A DNA stretch of 64,000 bases from Prorocentrum cordatum (lineage: Eukaryota; Sar; Dinophyceae; Prorocentrales; Prorocentraceae): assembly GCA_963575745.1 (NCBI GenBank), contig CAUYUJ010009591.1:62001-126000 (forward strand), read 5' to 3'. The notes below the pieces were generated by a model. The model was not told the DNA's origin. It ran no database searches and worked only from the letters and a program-made list of their open reading frames with translations. Positions 1 to 10,626 of the stretch are shown in pieces. The stretch's first letter is position 1, and each line of letters starts with the position of its first letter. Both the position numbers and the translations under genes were made by a program.

Positions 1-700
1 TCTCGGCGCCGCCGAACGTGGGAGCCTGGTCGCGCCCGCGCGTAGCAGGGTCAGGGGTCGGGCCAGCGGCGTGGCCTGCGGTCGCCTGGCCCGCAGTGGT
101 AGCGCGAGCCACGGGGCCCGCAGCACTGCCAGTGGCGGCTGCCTGCTGGGCACGCAGGGAGCCCGCTGGACGGCAGCACGCGCAGCGAGGCCCCTGTTTC
201 CGACGAGCTGGGCTACGCTGATGGCTGGCGTTCGTCTGGGCCGTCGGCGAGGTAGCGGTCCCGTGGGGACGGGGAGCGGCTGTTTGCGGCGGCGTTCTGG
301 GACGGGGACGGCGGCGTGACCTCACACGCGGCACGGTGGTGCGGGCTGGTGCTGCGCCTGGCCGGTGCTGCGGCTGCTGGCGACGGAGACCGAAGCCGGC
401 GACCGCTCGGGGCCAAAGGGCCGCCGCGGCCGGCAGCAAGGGCAGCAGGGGCGGCGGGGGCGCCGCTGCCGCTGGCTGCTCCCATGTCCCCTGAACCCGT
501 TGTTGGGGAGAGAGAAAGAGAGAGGACAAACAATTATTTTGCTTCGAGCGACCCCCACCGAAATCGAAAGCGTTTGTTCCCGACGGCGCGCGGTCGCCTA
601 ATTGGTCGACAACTGCGGGTTCTGGATAAACAACTGTTCAACCGTGTTTCATTCAGTCACGTTATTTCATGTTATGCTCTAATATGTCCTGCTCTGCTCT
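1..700. other. GC-rich leader, no gene recognised
   Basis: Open frames exist on both strands because the sequence is very GC-rich. None shows a conserved motif or a believable protein composition. A purine run of GAGA type lies near 510-528. Composition changes abruptly near 600-700 to a TATG-rich array. Confidence 0.6.
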
Positions 701-1960
701 CGACGGGCCGGCGTGACGCCGTGGAACTGTGACGTAGGATGCGTCGTCTGTTATGATGCTCCTCTTCACAGATATGTTTGTCTTCTGGTTCAGTATGGTA
801 TGACATGCTTATCTCTATCAACACATAACTTGATATGCCATGATATGAAATGACATGTGGCACTATGTGTTGGCATGATATGTTACGTCAAACTGTAATC
901 AAATGTGTGTGTTGTTCCGTGGTGATGTTGGCATCTCGGCACGGTATGGTAGATTATGCTATGCTCTAATGATATATAACGCTATGATTTGCTGTCGTCG
1001 TATGGCATGTTCTGTGATGATGCCATGATATGATATGATATGACATAATACAGTATGGCATGGTGTGTTGTGACGTTCGGCTATGTAGTGTTATGTTATG
1101 GTGTGTCGCCGTCTGTTCTGTAAGGTTCTGCTTTGGCGTGATATGTGATGTTCTATGTGTCGACGGCTCGGCTCTGTAACTTGTAGTGTGATCAGCTCTG
1201 CTAGTATGTGTCGCTATGCCCTGCTGTCGGGTTGTGTTGTTATGCGATGCTGTGCTCTGTCATGATGTGCTCTGGTACGACCAGCTCTGTTCTGTAATGG
1301 TATGGTCTGTCGTATTAGGTTATGTCATGCTCTGCGCTGGTATGTTTGCGGATGTCATGTTATGCTCTAGTTTGCCACGACATCGCCTCTGTCAAGTTCT
1401 GTCACGCTTGAGGTATGGTCTGCCATGTTGTGATCTCATGTTGTGTTCTGTAATGGTCGTCGTCGCTATGCTCTGCTGTCGTATTAATATGTGTGATGCG
1501 ACGCTGTGTCATGGCATGAAATGTTATGTCAAGGTGTGTTATGGTATGATTGGATATGTTGTGCTGTGATGTGCTATGCCGTCTCATGTTATGTCGTGTT
1601 CTGATATGGTATGCTATGTGATGTTATAGTATGATATATCTTGCCCTGATAGTATTATGATATGGTATGCCATGTCTGTCATGCTCGTAGTATGTAATGT
1701 CATGGTTTGTTGCGTCAGTTTGTGTTATGTAGTGTTCGTCGTCGCTAAGCTGTGCTGTGTAAGATATGTGGTGTGACGAGATGCCATGACATGATATGCT
1801 CAGCCAAAGTGTGTCCTGGTTTGATCGGTTATGTTATGCAGTGTTGTGGTATGTCGTCTTCTGTTATGTTATGTTATGATATGGTATGTTCCGTCATGTT
1901 ATGTCATGCTCTGCTCCGTTCTGTCATGCTCTGTTCTGCCATGTTGTGTTCTGTAGTGCT
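701..1960. repeat. Decayed pentanucleotide array (NNATG/NNCTG)
   Basis: For about 1.2 kb the sequence reads as 5-base steps such as TATGT, TCTGC, CATGC, TGTGT and GATAT, with ATG, CTG or GTG recurring at 5-base phase and many substitutions. Because 5 is not a multiple of 3, plus-strand translations show a 5-residue pseudo-periodicity rich in Met, Val, Leu and Cys, so the ORF at 1216-1569 is an artefact. The array runs into a CTCGTCGAGG junction and a NotI satellite at 1961. The same junction occurs in reverse orientation near 19030 and 42775. Confidence 0.8.
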
Positions 1961-2107
1961 CGTCGAGGGGGCGAGGCGGGATACCCGGGACTCTCGGGGA
2001 TCATCGGGACAACTTGGGGTATGGCGGCCGCGGTATGCAGGTTAGGGTTGGCCGGGCGATCCTCGGGACAACTTGGGGCCTGGCGGCCGCGGTATGCAGG
2101 GTGGGCA
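1961..2107 (-). repeat. NotI satellite, partial copy, inverted
   Basis: Two ~75-bp units each carry a GCGGCCGC site flanked by TATGCAG, plus CAACTTGGGG and GGGCGAGGCGGG. They are the reverse complement of units at 18678-19032 and 42423-42776. The sequence just beyond (about 2140-2165) also matches, inverted, the GGACAGGCTGGGGT stretch that precedes the array near 18600. The locus is therefore a partial inverted copy of the array borne by the 4-kb duplication. Confidence 0.75.
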
Positions 2108-2185
2108 TGGCCGGGGGGCCTGTTCTTGGAATCTAACAACCCCAGCCTGTCGGGTGGGAAAGTATATAAAAAGAGAACAAGAGTT

Positions 2186-2262
2186 ATACATATATATATA
2201 TATATGTATATATATATAGAGAGAGAGAGAGAAACAAAAAAATGTGTGATAGAGAGAGAGAA
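2186..2262. repeat. TA then GA microsatellite
   Basis: A run of alternating TA with occasional TG is followed directly by a GA run (about 2218-2232) and an A-rich stretch. A comparable TA tract lies beside the NotI satellite at 18648-18663. Confidence 0.9.
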
Positions 2263-2433
2263 AACTCCACATCGGACGGCAACGTCGCCCCAGCCCCTGG
2301 GCCACGCGCGTCCAGCGGGCCCGACTCGCATGACGGGAGGTGCCGCGTGCTAGCCAGGGGTGGCGGGCTGACCTCCCTCCTGGCGCGGACCGACGGGGAC
2401 CTCGACTGGAAAGAAAACGGCCGGTGGTGATGA

Positions 2434-2616
2434 GCATCGTTTATCCGATCCCTGTCCCAAGCGGCGTGGCCTGGGCCCCATCGGCCGATTTACCCCCCTA
2501 GATGGGAATATAGGCCGTTCCCTTCAGGTTTCGAAGGGTATATCCTCAACTGGGGGGTAGTTTGGTGGGAGTCTCGAAGGGGATGGGAATAGGGATGGGG
2601 CTCGGTTAAACGATAC
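2434..2616. mobile_element. Inverted-repeat element, family E copy 1
   Basis: The 183-bp segment begins GCATCGTTTATCCGATCC and ends with the near reverse complement (GGTTAAACGATAC). It is flanked on both sides by TGA, a candidate 3-bp target duplication. Arm similarity continues inward: GATGGGAATATAGG-type stretches and TCGAAGGGG both recur inverted. A second 183-bp copy lies at 14523-14705. There is no coding capacity, so a non-autonomous element (MITE-like) is inferred. Confidence 0.75.
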
Positions 2617-3189
2617 TGAGGTGATCAGACCAGTCAGAGGCCCATCTGCGCCATCGTTCGGAGCGAGGCGCCCTCGGCGCCCTGGGGAAGAAGGCGCCGC
2701 CTTGGAGCGGCACCCACAGCGGCCCGTGAGAGGCAGACAACGGAGCAGGTGTCGACTGTTCTCGCGGCCCGCGCGTGAGGAGGCGAGTACCGGTGCGCCG
2801 CACATTGGGAGCCAAAGAGGGCTTGGAAGCTGCTGCGGAGGGCGCAGTGCAGTCCACTCCGACCCTCGCGCGCACGATGGAAACTGTCGATCAGCGGCGC
2901 TGACTGTTCCTGGATCTGTTGGTTGGAGAGGGGCCACCAGCTGATTGATGCGCTCATCACGTGCTTCAATGCTACCAGTGAGCTCGGTCTCTCGATCCGC
3001 ATGCTGCTGTCCGCGAGCAACAGCGCGACGGTGCGCGACACCTTGCCTGCGATCCGCGTGTGGTGCAGACGTCCATCAGGTTCCTGGTGGGCTGCAGCGG
3101 GACGCGTGGTGCGTTGGGAACATTGGATGACGCTCGTGTCCTGTTGGTCCGGGACGCGGAGGGGTACCGATCGCGTCAGTGTGTCTTTC
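2617..3189. other. Unassigned GC-rich stretch
   Basis: A 224-codon open frame exists on the minus strand (2634-3308) and a 142-codon frame on the plus strand (2923-3351). Neither has recognisable motifs. I could not tell coding sequence from GC-driven openness here. Confidence 0.4.
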
Positions 3190-4090
3190 GGCCGCGTGGG
3201 CGTCTTCAGCATAGCGTCTCGGTGGCGACTGGACGCAATCGTCGCCGTCTTCGAGGGAGGCCCCGAGACCGGGGGGGGGTCGAGGTCGTCAGCGGCGAAG
3301 CCGCCCACGCGTGGGAAACAGGGGCCATCGAGTTCATCGAAATGCTCTTAAGCTGGTGGTTCAGCCGCAGGAAGTGTTCCTCCTTAAAGCGCCTGTGCCA
3401 TGCCCTCCCTGATTGGCGGCGAACGGGCTTGTTTCTATGTGTGGGGAGGTCCACCCTGGAGTATCCCGCTCTTCTGTGGGGCAGAGGGACCGCGCGGTGT
3501 GTCTGGTCGTACATGGCGACAGCCGTGGCGTGTAAGACCGCGGCGAACTTGCGGAGCCATCTAGCAGCATCTGCCACGTTGTGCGGGATGCTGTGTACCC
3601 TCACACCAGCGGTAGCGAACTCGTCGGAATGACGGTTGAAGGCTTCCGCGATAGGCATGATGAGGCCATCGCTGGTATTCTGCTCACAGAAATGAGGCTC
3701 GACTTTTTGGACGCTGAAAAGATCAGACCCTGCCGGAAGTACCCGGTGGATTTTCTGCTAGAGGCCCGACTGCGGTCCCACGCGCTGTGGAGGTTTACCA
3801 AGGAGGAGCTGATCGATCCAGTCAACCACAGCTTGGTTGTCGACGAAAACGTGAGCCGGTGGTCTGGTCCGAGATGCACGCTATAGCCCTCGCTGGCGAG
3901 GGCGGGGTGGGCTTGGCTGAAGCAGGCCCCGCCAGTCGCGGCGTAGACCCAACAGTCGGTGCATTTTGTATGGTCGTCCGTCGTCGGTCTTCCACCGGGG
4001 CGGTCTCGAGATAGGCTGTGGGAGCTCGTCTTCCGCCAGGACGGCCCGGAGGCGGAGCGCGGCGCAGCCTTCCACTGAGGCCACAATGCC
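3190..4090 (-). pseudogene. Possible RNase H-like retroelement relic
   Basis: Minus-strand frames read, in order, a TDCWVYAATGGACFSQA-like stretch (about 3920-3985), then in another frame HVFVDNQAVVDWID (about 3812-3855), then after a stop a tract ending VRVHSIPHNVADAARWL (about 3545-3620). The order matches an RNase H fold: first Asp strand, a central V-DN-AVV motif, and a last motif with an Asp. Frames are broken by at least one shift and a TAG near 3765. The assignment is weak. It may instead be an unrelated decayed gene or a chance resemblance. Confidence 0.35.
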
Positions 4091-4830
4091 TGCTGTGTGG
4101 TGGGAGATCCTGCAGCCCTTGTTCCGTGATCAAAGTCTTGAGGGCCGCCTTTTGTTTAGCCCAGCAGGGGCATCTCCAGACGGTGTGCTACTGGGTTCCT
4201 TCCTCTTGGTCGCACCACCTGCGCGGGGGGCGATGGTTCGGCCGAGATGCTGGCCTTGACTCTCCTTTTGTTGGGTGTGCTCACCCCCGCAGAGATAGTT
4301 ACAGAGGAGCCCGAGTTGGTGGGCGTTTTCTTTTATTCGGCATTTCGACATTGGGAGGAAGCGGGGGGGAGGGGGGGGCTCTGGCTCCAGACCTCTGCTT
4401 AGTGAGACTGTTTGCAGCAGTGCGAGGCTCGCGCCAAAAACAGCCAAGATCTGCTCCACGGGGGGGGGAGGGGGGAGTGCGAGGGCCCGCGCCGATCGGC
4501 AAGACTACAAGTAACAAACTACCACTTGCCACTCCGTGCGTTTGGTTTCGCCTTTGGTCCTGAGCAGCCCAGCGCTGGCGCAAAATAATCAGAGAGGGCC
4601 TGCGTGGCAGCGGCAACGGCTCCCAGAGATCACGCCCAGTCAGCGCCTTCTGAGAAGCAGCCTCCTTCCAAGAAGCCTTCCCCCCTCCCCCGCCTCCTGC
4701 TCCTCCTCCTGCTCCTCCTCCTCCTCCTGGGTGTTCGTCGGGGTGCGTCGGAAACAGCACTCTCCGCCGAGTGGCCCAAAGCATGTGGGTGAAGAGGCCG
4801 GCTGGAAGCCAGCCATGGAAGTAGCGTTAA
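4091..4830. other. No gene recognised; C/G tracts and short CCT run
   Basis: GC-rich, with several G runs of 7-10 and a short imperfect CCT run at about 4684-4730. Nothing conserved was seen on either strand. Confidence 0.5.
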
Positions 4831-4978
4831 GTCGGGCGTGTCCCACTACAGGCGGATTCTGGAAAAAAATAAAAAGTGGTCAAACAATGCCACAAAATCG
4901 TCAAGCATAGTGGAAAAGTCGTCCCCAGAGTATTTTTCTACTATTTCAGAACATCCCTCCTGTAGAGGCACAGGCCCG
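4831..4978. mobile_element. Inverted-repeat element, family A copy 1
   Basis: Left end GTCGGGCGTGTCCCACTACAGG; the right end contains CCTGTAGAGGCACAGGCCCG, its near reverse complement. The ~90-bp core is A-rich (aaaaaaataaaaagtgg) and contains ATCGTC and GTCCCCAGA. Core and termini recur in six other places: 6794-6943, 9817-9966, 10627-11170, 13015-13190, 38148-38277 and 56515-56662. There is no ORF. The size and structure are those of a MITE. Confidence 0.8.
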
Positions 4979-5689
4979 CGCCCAGACCTGGGTCAGCGGA
5001 GGGCGGGGAAGCGGGGTCGGCCCCACGTGGCTCCCAAGCCTGGGTCAGCCAAGGGGGTGTGCCTGACCTGGGGGGGGGCCAAAAGGCACCGATACCGCTG
5101 CTCCCCGGACCTCTCCTGGGGAGCCTTCTGACCAGGATTTCGACGCGAATCCAGCGGTGGCGACAGCGGAGCCCCAGGAGGCCCGAAAAGGGGAAAACGA
5201 GGGGAGGGCAAGTAGAGGTATTGCCACCTGTTCATCCTCTGATGCCCCCCGTCGGCGCTGAACCCCCGCTACGCGAGCCCCGAGGGAGGAGGCCGCGAGG
5301 ACCTCTGGCGGCGCGGGCGGGCCTTCGAGCGCCAGTCGCGGAGGCCTTGCACGCTGCTGCCGAGGGCCTGCGGGCGGGCGCAGTCGAGCGCTCTGCGGCG
5401 CTCCCGGCGGCGCGGGGCCGCGGGGCGCCGCCGATGGCTCCGCACACTGCGCGCCACCTACTTAAAACGAAGCCAGGGCAGGGACCTGTCGGTCAGCGAC
5501 CCATCGGGGGGAACAAAAAAGGAGGGTCGGGGCAAGGGTGGGGTTGGAAGGGAAATCGCTCCGAACGGCCCCCAGGCAGAAGGAACCGCGCTGAACGGGA
5601 GCATCCAGCTGGGCCCGCTCCCCAGCCCCGCCTTGGGGACTACCCCACCTCTGCGAACTCACGAACACATCGTCGGCGGCCTTCGTGTT
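4979..5689. other. GC-rich stretch, no gene recognised
   Basis: An open frame of 274 codons starts at 5059 but runs into the CAT microsatellite and has no domain. Nothing else was seen. Confidence 0.5.
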
Positions 5690-5717
5690 CGTCATCATTC
5701 TCACTATCATTCTCACT

Positions 5718-5799
<82 letters not shown>

Positions 5800-5800
5800 G

Positions 5801-5844
<44 letters not shown>

Positions 5845-5906
5845 GCATCAGCATCAGCATCAGCAGCAGCAGCAGCATCATGATCATAACCATCACCATC
5901 ACCATC
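5690..5906. repeat. (ATC)n microsatellite with AGC variants
   Basis: A nearly perfect ATC run of about 200 bp grades into CAGCAT and CAGCAG units at its right end. Depending on frame it would read poly-Ser, poly-His or poly-Ile, which explains the spurious ORFs across it. Confidence 0.95.
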
Positions 5907-6092
5907 TGCGTCGGGTGCCGCGGCCTTCTCGGAGCGCTCTCTGGAACTCTCTGGAGGACCGCCCGGCGCACTCCGAGAGCCTGGCGGGGCAGTTTCTGCG
6001 CACGGGGCGCTCGCGCCCAGTCTCGGGCCCCGCGGGCAGCACGGATCAATCTGGGCCCGACGCAGGCCTCAGGGAACTTGGGTCTGTGCAGC

Positions 6093-6290
6093 GCGGGCGC
6101 GGCCGCGAGAAACCCTCGCGAGAGACCCATCCCTGAAAGCCAGCGCGCGAGGTGCGCCTGAGGGGAGACCGGGAGCACCCTGAGCGCAGCCGCTTCTTCA
6201 ACGGCTGAGGGAAGTCACCGCGCAGCGCGCGGAGCGAAGAAACCCAGGATACCCTGACGGAAAACATATAGTCTCTTGATGCGCGCCCCC
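6093..6290 (+). repeat. Dispersed repeat F, copy 1
   Basis: The stretch starting GCGGGCGCGGCCGCGAGA, through TTCTTCAACGGC and GAGCGAAGAAAC to CTCTTGATGCGC, recurs in the same order and orientation at 26428-26625 with scattered mismatches. In both places the next bases lead into a sequence containing GTAGGCC/GTAGAGGCC. Confidence 0.75.
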
Positions 6291-6296
6291 ACTGTA

Positions 6297-6453
6297 GAGG
6301 CCCCCGACATGGGGCCCGAGCAACAGGGTCGGAGGATCGCCAATCGACCCATCGGCGATGCATCGGCGACGTCGACGTGAAGAGCACAAGGATTCACACC
6401 GAGCCGCATCGCCGACGCGGAGCGATCCTTTGACCCCGTCTTCTCGGACTCCA
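6297..6453. mobile_element. Palindromic element, family B copy 1 (diverged)
   Basis: AGGGTCGGAGGATCGC at the left and GCGATCCTTTGACCCCG at the right are near reverse complements. Between them lies the 14-nt palindrome GCCGATGCATCGGC-type core followed by GACGTCGACGTGAAGAGC. The same arrangement is found at 6961-7188, 56480-56823 and 57176-57365. The outer AGGCCTCC arms seen in those copies are poorly kept here. Confidence 0.6.
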
Positions 6454-6793
6454 GTGGACGGCCCTTTCGCGTCCCACCTGCACTGCGGCACTCGCACCCG
6501 TGTGTGGTTGGGTCCCTCGCCAAAGATGCTTGCACACTGGGCGTTCTCCCTCGGTCTCAGGCCCCTGGGGCATACGGATCGACGTGGCCGAAGAATGCCG
6601 CGGAAAAAACAGGGTCTGGGACTCTGGCCGTGATTCTTTTCGCGCTGCCGCCAGCGTGCGCGCCAGCGTCGGACCCCTGCGGCTCTCCGTACACATCGTG
6701 CGCCCCGCGGGTGCGCGACGCGCGGTTCTGCCGCTCCGAATTCGTATTCGCGAACGCCCGTGACCGGCACCGCTCCCCCCCCCCGGGCTCTAA

Positions 6794-6943
6794 GTCGGGC
6801 CTGTCCCTCTACAGGAATTCTTCAAAAATTGTCCAAAAATAACATGGCGACGATTTGGGGGGCACCCTTTTGCTATTTAGTTGTATGTTTGAAGGTATTT
6901 TCATTTTTCGTCCAAAATCCGCCTGCAGGAGGACAGGCCCGAC
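6794..6943. mobile_element. Family A element, copy 2
   Basis: This is the best-preserved copy: GTCGGGCCTGTCCCTCTACAGG at the left and CCTGCAGGAGGACAGGCCCGAC at the right, 150 bp overall. CTAA precedes the left end and CTAA follows the right end, so a 4-bp target duplication is possible. It sits 17 bp upstream of family B copy 2. Confidence 0.8.
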
Positions 6944-6960
6944 CTAACCTTGGCTCCTTG

Positions 6961-7188
6961 AGGCCTCCTAGATGGGGTCGGAGTAGATGGGGTCGCAGGA
7001 TCGCGCCGCATCGCCGATGCATCGGCGACGCGTCGCCTATGCATCGGAGATGCCTCGGCGACATCGGCGATGCATCGGCGTCGCCAGCGTGGAGAAGATC
7101 GGGCTCCACATCGAGCCGCATCGTCGACGCATCGACGAAGCGGCGCGATCCTCCGACCCCATCTCCTTCGACCATATCTAGGAGGCCT
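6961..7188. mobile_element. Family B element, copy 2 (most complete)
   Basis: Left arm AGGCCTCCTAGATGGGGTCGG, then GAGTAGATGGGGTCG and GGATCGCG. The right arm GCGATCCTCCGACCCCAT then ATATCTAGGAGGCCT is its near reverse complement. The 228-bp centre is a chain of GCATCGCCGATGCATCGGCGA palindromic units. The whole could fold into one long hairpin with smaller cruciform units inside. Confidence 0.75.
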
Positions 7189-7596
7189 GCACTTCCAGAA
7201 TGCTGCAAAATTGTGGCCCTCCCGAACTATGAGAGAGCGCATTTCACGGGCGCTCGCCTTGGGAACATTCGGCGGCGCGTTTCGAACCGGGGGGTGCGCC
7301 CTCCCCCCCAACACTCGGCGCCGTGGATCGAAACCAGGGGGACTCCCCTCCCCCCAAAACCCTCCCTCTCCCGAGCCCCCGCCCCTCCCTAGGGGAGGAG
7401 GATCCCCCCCCAAACCCTCGGCGCCGGCGCCGGCGGTGGCGGCCGCCAACAGCGCCGACGGCGGGGACGCAGCGACGATGACCAGAGGCAGCCCAAGGGG
7501 TGGGGTGGGGGGGGGTTCAACCCCCCCCCCTTCCAAAGGGGGCGGGGGCTGAAAACCCCCCCATGGCACTGGCGACGGCGGGGACGCAACGACGAT
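7189..7596. other. C/G-tract-rich stretch with TTCGAA motifs
   Basis: Many runs of C or G (6-10 nt) and TTTCGAACC / ATCGAAACC motifs at about 7280 and 7327, resembling the clusters near 11.9 and 13.8 kb. No gene was recognised. Confidence 0.5.
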
Positions 7597-8112
7597 TACC
7601 ACTACCACCACCATCACCGCTACAACCACCACCACCGCCTCAACCCACCATTATTACCACCAACCCACCACACAACCACCACCACCACAACAGCCACCAC
7701 CACCACCACAACCACCACCACCACAACTCACCATCACCACCACCACCACCACCACCTCCACAAAAACCCATCACCACTACCACCACAATCAGAATCTACC
7801 ACCATCACCACCACCACCACCGCCACAACCACCACCACTACCAGCAGCACAACCCACCACCACCACCACAAACCACCACCACACCACCACCACCACAGCC
7901 ACCACAACCACCACCAGCACCAGCTCCACAAACCACCGCCACCACCACTACCACCACCACCAGAAGCCACCACCACACCACCACCAAACTACCACCAAAC
8001 CACCACCACCACCACCACCCACCACCACCACCACAAACCACCACCACACCACCACCAAACCACCACCACCACCACCACCACCACCACCACCACCACCACC
8101 ACCACCACCACC
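7597..8112. repeat. (ACC)n-rich microsatellite, ~515 bp
   Basis: Long imperfect CCA/ACC tract with AAC, AGC and ATC interruptions, ending in a pure CCA run (about 8050-8111). All ORFs through it are low-complexity artefacts. Confidence 0.95.
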
Positions 8113-8484
8113 GTCGTCCTCGCCGACGCTTCCCGCCGCCGCCGCCCGCCGCCGCGGGCCCCAGCGCTGGCCCGGAAAAGGAAATCGTCGCCGCCGCCGC
8201 CAGCTGCCGCCGACGCCAGCCGCCGCTGCCGCCAGGAGGGGGTGGGTCCGGTTCCAACCCCCCCACCCCACCCCAAGCGACCACAGAACGCGCTCTTTTT
8301 GAGCTATAAACCAACCTAGACTTCCAGCACCTGGAGGATCTCGATGCGGAAAGGTTCCGCCGACTTCAGCCTCTGAGGGGGCCCATCCGGAAGCGACGCA
8401 GGCTGAGGAGACGGCCCGGGGGAACGGACCCAGAACTCCGGGGGCCCCGCCTTGAGAAACTCAAAACGTCGGATGTCTTCGGGG

Positions 8485-8728
8485 TGACCCAACAGGATGT
8501 CCAGCTGAAAGGGGGTGGTGCAATAGATTTGGGGCAAGTGTATTGCACATGTACTGCGCCGAAGAATTGTATTGCATTGTATTACAAGTAATGCATTGCA
8601 CGCGAAAGTACAGCAATACATCTGCGCCCCTTCATGTATTGCACGCCCCAAATGTGCTGCAACCCCGCCAATCTGTTGCACCAAATCTATTGCACCACCC
8701 CCTTGTCGCTGGACACACTTCTGGGTCA
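8485..8728. mobile_element. Inverted-repeat element, family J copy 1
   Basis: Starts TGACCCAACAGGATGTCCAG and ends with the near reverse complement CTGGACACACTTCTGGGTCA. Further inward GGGGGTGGTGCAATAGA faces TCTATTGCACCACCCCC, giving ~50-bp arms. The core is rich in GCAATA/TATTGC words. The 9-bp CGGATGTCT occurs at 8470-8478 and 8731-8739, just outside the ends, which suggests a target duplication or longer arms. Other copies: 46408-46666 and 55689-55935. Confidence 0.8.
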
Positions 8729-9350
8729 ACCGGATGTCTGGGTACCTCGACTGCTTAGAATCTCGACCAGAGTTCAGATCGAGGCGTTGGGTCTGGCTTC
8801 TTGCCCTCCTGGAGGGTCAGGGTCTCCCCCCCGATCGCGTCACGATTCGCGCCCGAGCCACCTGGGCATCAGTCACCCTTCGACGCTCCCAGAATGTGCC
8901 TGCGCGAATCGCGACGTTACTGCCACCCCCCCTCCTATGACCTTCCAGAGTGCTGAAGACCTATAGTCCTTCGGGGGTGAACAGAAGCCCCTCCGGTAAA
9001 GCGTGGTTTGGTGAAACCGACCTCGGGCCCAAACCTGGCGGGCGCGAGCCTGGAAAATAACGGCCGCGGCGCCCTCTCGAGAATCGAAAACGGACAATTC
9101 ACGAATCGACATGTCAGAGTGGGGGTTCTGTCCACCGCCGAGTCCTATCAACTGCTGGAGGCCTCAGCTGGAATTTAGACGTTGAGGTGCTGGTAGTATT
9201 TGTTGAGCCCCCCTGGAAGGTCCGGGTCCCCACCGCCCCCCAGTCGTATCACGATTCGCGACGGCGCCGTCTGGGCATCAGCCACTCTTAACCGTTCCAA
9301 ACTGCGCCAGCGCGAGTCGTGACGTTGCCCGCCCCCTCTCTCCTCACCCA
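8729..9350. other. No gene recognised
   Basis: Moderately GC-rich. CGTCACGATTCGCG (about 8838) recurs as ATCACGATTCGCG (about 9248), and CTTCCAGAGTGCTG-like sequence occurs near 8940. These suggest old repeat fragments without clear ends. Confidence 0.4.
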
Positions 9351-9580
9351 GGAGGAGCCCAAAATCGAGTCGATGAATCGGATCGGCGATCGAAAACAAT
9401 CGGATCGCGGAAATCAGCAGCCCAAATCGGGCGATGTCGAATCGGCGGAAATCGGCAGGCGGGCAAGGCTTCCATTGAAAAGCTGAAATCCTACTTGGAA
9501 TCCAAAACCGCATCGGACCGGAATCGGAACCTATGGAAATCGAACCGACTCGAATTTGAGGAGTCGAAGTGAGCCCTGCC
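9351..9580 (+). repeat. Dispersed repeat D, copy 1 (CGAATCGG-rich)
   Basis: Begins GAGCCCAAAATCGAGTCG, is rich in ATCGG/CGAATCGG words, contains TCGAATCGGCGGAAATCGG and ends AGTCGAAGTGAGCCCTGCC. The same beginning, middle and end occur at 38315-38540 and 46157-46385, all on this strand. I found no clear terminal inverted repeats, so a SINE-like or other dispersed sequence is possible. Confidence 0.75.
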
Positions 9581-9816
9581 GCCCCCCCCGTCACGCCCGT
9601 CACCGCCAGATCAAAATCAACGTCCTGCGGCCTCGACACTGGGTCCCGCGCCCTGGAACGGCGGGCCGAGGCGCGCCGAGACATCCTCGGGCGCCCCTCG
9701 GGACCCCCTTGCGGGCAGCGCCGAGGGGGTCACCACAAAGAAGGTCGCTTTTAAAATTGTTCGACGCTTGCTAGAGTTGGCCGGCGTGGGGGGCGGGGGT
9801 CGGGTGCTGGCCCTTG

Positions 9817-9966
9817 GTCGAGCATGTCCCCCTAATTACAAGTGGATTTTGGGCGAAAAAGTATTCAACAAATAAACCAAAACAATTTTACAATCTGCAA
9901 TAAATCGTCCCCATATCATTTTTTGCTTATTTTTGAAAACTCCTCCTGTACAGGGACAGGCCCGAC
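9817..9966. mobile_element. Family A element, copy 3
   Basis: The left end GTCGAGCATGTCCCCCTAAT has decayed. The right end CCTGTACAGGGACAGGCCCGAC is intact. The AT-rich core retains the ATCGTCCCCAT word shared with copies 1 and 4. Confidence 0.7.
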
Positions 9967-10064
9967 GCAATGCTGGCCGATAACCTGACCTGTTCGCGAT
10001 GTGTGCGCCGCCGCGCATGCAGGGGGGCACCAGCACTGCGTGCCCAGCAGGACCGGCGCAGCCT

Positions 10065-10262
10065 CGGGGATCCTCTGACCCGGGTCACTCAATCCTTGCA
10101 GAATCCTTGTAAGTCCTGCGAGATCCTGCGCCCAAGCCCGGGTCAATGCGCAAGATCCTGCAGGATCCTCCACCCAAGCCCGGGTCAGTGCAAACCTGGC
10201 CCTGCAGGATCCTGCAAGACCCGACGCTCTGGCTGACCCCCGTTTGCATTGACCCCCGTCTC
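10065..10262 (+). repeat. Dispersed repeat C, copy 1 (CCCGGGTCA / GGATCCTGCA)
   Basis: Alternates CCCGGGTCAATGCG with GATCCTGCAGGATCCTCC-type words every ~25-35 bp and ends CTCTGGCTGACCCCCG, TTTGCATTGACCCCCGTCTC. Copies with the same order and end lie at 11373-11598 and 37765-37987, and a fragment at 57395-57465. Confidence 0.8.
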
Positions 10263-10626
10263 AAGGCTCCCGACAGCCGACAAGGTCAGGCGATCGGGGG
10301 GGAGAGAGGGGGGGGGGCGTGCGGGGCCGTTATCCCCGGGCGCCAAACAAAAAACAATCTCCTGGGGGGTCGCCGGGCCTCACCTGGAAATCGACGTGGC
10401 CGCCCGAGCGTTTCGGCGGTGAGCCCAGGGGGGGAGTCGGAAGGCGGCGGGGCGTCCCAGAAGCCCCCTGCCTTGCCTTCTGAGAGGCCGTCTCTGCGCC
10501 TTCGGGGAAGGGCCCCCAGGGAAGGCCGGAGGGCTCCTGGGAAGCCCTGCCCTCTTCATGCGAAGGTTCGCCCCTTCGCCCTTGCCCCCTGGCCGCGCCG
10601 CTGGGTGGTTACCCCCCCCGTGTTAG

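Noticed and set aside
1216-1569. 117-codon hydrophobic ORF as a membrane protein
   Set aside because: Its Met/Val/Leu/Cys pattern follows from the 5-base array and repeats every five residues.
5059-8309. Long ORFs with poly-His, poly-Ser or Pro-rich proteins
   Set aside because: They translate CAT and ACC microsatellites and are open in several frames at once.
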